This document shows positions 53,157 through 53,963 of a stretch of DNA of 53,963 bases, one piece after another. The position numbers and the translations under genes are program-made. How positions within the stretch are numbered: position 1 is the first letter of the stretch; the number at the start of each line of letters is the position of its first letter. Location of the stretch: the NCBI GenBank assembly GCA_002254365.1, contig NIUT01000100.1, positions 1 through 53,963 on the forward strand. Direction: 5' to 3'. Under the pieces are notes generated by a model. The model searched no databases, was not told the origin of the DNA, and saw nothing but the letters and a program-made list of their open reading frames with translations. Source of the DNA: Nitrospira sp. UW-LDO-01. Its GTDB lineage: Bacteria > Nitrospirota > Nitrospiria > Nitrospirales > Nitrospiraceae.

Positions 53157-53780
53157 CTAATTCGTGTGTGCGTCCGCCACAAGTGCCGCTTCCGCTGATT
53201 TCACCGGAGCAGCCGGCGTTTTACCTGGAATTTCAAGCTCTGAGACGTTGACGGAGATCGGCTCGCCGCTCATTTGCTGGAGAAACGCGATAATCGCCAG
53301 AATCTCATTCTTCGACAACCCGATTGGATCCTTATTGATTGCGGGCATCGTTGCTGGATACTCCTTAGGCACACCACCATGCCGGTAGTCCTGGTACACG
53401 AATGCCTGTGGATCTGTCAGGCTTTCATAGAGAAAATCCTTGCTTAATTTAGCGCCAATGCCCTTCAAATCCGGGCATCGCGCGGACTCGCTGGGTCCGA
53501 TCGAATGGCACAGAGCACATTGCCCTTTACTGAAAAATACCGTTTGGCCGATTGCGGCAATATCGGTTGGGGTTTTGATACTGCTGATATCGATTTTCTC
53601 TTCAGCCGGAGGCAGGGAGGCCAGCTGAGGCACAGCCAGGGACATCAGCGAAAACAGTCCCAAGACGATAAACACAAACCCCGTGACCCGAACAAAGACG
53701 GCCTTAATGAAGAGGAGGATCAGAATCCCGACCCCGACAATCGACAATGCGATCAGCTGTAATTGTGCAACTTCACTCAT
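53157..53780 (-). CDS. Membrane-anchored cytochrome c
   Basis: 207 residues. Two transmembrane helices at the start (about 8-28 and 30-50), then a cytochrome c domain with CALCHSIGPSESARCPDLKG and a probable Met ligand in YPATMPAINKDPI. First visible gene of the electron-transfer cluster; start has no unusual features. Confidence 0.88.
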   Translation of the reverse strand: MSEVAQLQLIALSIVGVGILILLFIKAVFVRVTGFVFIVLGLFSLMSLAVPQLASLPPAEEKIDISSIKTPTDIAAIGQTVFFSKGQCALCHSIGPSESARCPDLKGIGAKLSKDFLYESLTDPQAFVYQDYRHGGVPKEYPATMPAINKDPIGLSKNEILAIIAFLQQMSGEPISVNVSELEIPGKTPAAPVKSAEAALVADAHTN

Positions 53781-53873
53781 ATGCCCTCTAATTTATAGTC
53801 CTGAGTGATCAGGGTTGAGTTCTTCGTTCCTACACTCAACCGTAACAATTAGTGCCAAAAATTCGCCTATTTC

Positions 53874-53963
53874 TATCTCTGTTGCCGTTCCTCTGGTGCA
53901 CCGCCGGCCATGGCAGGAATGCCATGCGGCAGCTCTCCTTTTCCAGTTCCGGCTGTCGCTTTG
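53874..53963 (-). CDS. C-terminus of an unidentified protein (cut by window edge)
   Basis: The minus-strand frame from the right edge encodes about 29 residues ending GIPAMAGGAPEERQQR before TAG. It probably is the next gene of the cytochrome cluster. Too little is visible to identify it. Confidence 0.5.

Overview
The window looks like a chromosomal segment of a Nitrospira-type bacterium (phylum Nitrospirota). This rests on a gene combination rather than a marker gene: a five-subunit 2-oxoacid:ferredoxin oxidoreductase of the kind used in the reductive TCA cycle, a complete Pup-proteasome locus outside the Actinobacteria, and a cytochrome c / ethylbenzene-dehydrogenase-type heme b cluster. 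No rRNA is present; two tRNAs are (Asn-GTT, Thr-CGT).

Layout. 0.0-2 kb: rho-rpmE-prfA on the minus strand. 2.4-4.6 kb: DUF2203, YciI-like and secreted TPR genes. 4.9-8.8 kb: five-gene oxidoreductase operon ending in a clear terminator. 8.8-11.1 kb: small hypothetical, tRNA-Asn, class II aldolase, alpha/beta hydrolase. 11.2-20.4 kb: one long minus-strand array, HD-domain protein, YjbQ, HtrA, ARC/Mpa ATPase, Dop, Pup, PrcB, PrcA, PafA, in the same order as the actinobacterial locus. 20.6-21.7 kb: secreted hypothetical and HIT hydrolase.

21.7-36.1 kb is an accessory region. A ~340-bp element with three DnaA-box-like sites occurs at both edges in inverted orientation. Between the copies lie a DUF3574 lipoprotein, Sel1-repeat and OmpA/coiled-coil proteins, a pair of genes encoding a MACPF-like candidate pore-former and a small helical protein, an OmpA-domain pseudogene, two paralogous NUDIX hydrolases and a ferredoxin. 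36.1-42.9 kb holds a nuclease-like protein, an atypical orphan response regulator, an RRM protein, several very small genes (one apparently without an AUG/GUG/UUG start) and decayed transposases. 43-49.5 kb: an FtsH protease, a NhaA remnant, membrane proteins, tRNA-Thr and a lipoprotein with a catalytically dead caspase-like domain. 49.5-54 kb: UbiA prenyltransferase and a four-gene electron-transfer cluster with c-type hemes and a predicted heme-b subunit, running off the right end.

Together the conserved blocks cover transcription termination, carbon fixation, targeted proteolysis and electron transport. The accessory blocks show duplication and decay. The two most unusual items are the inverted DnaA-box element pair and the MACPF-like gene pair.
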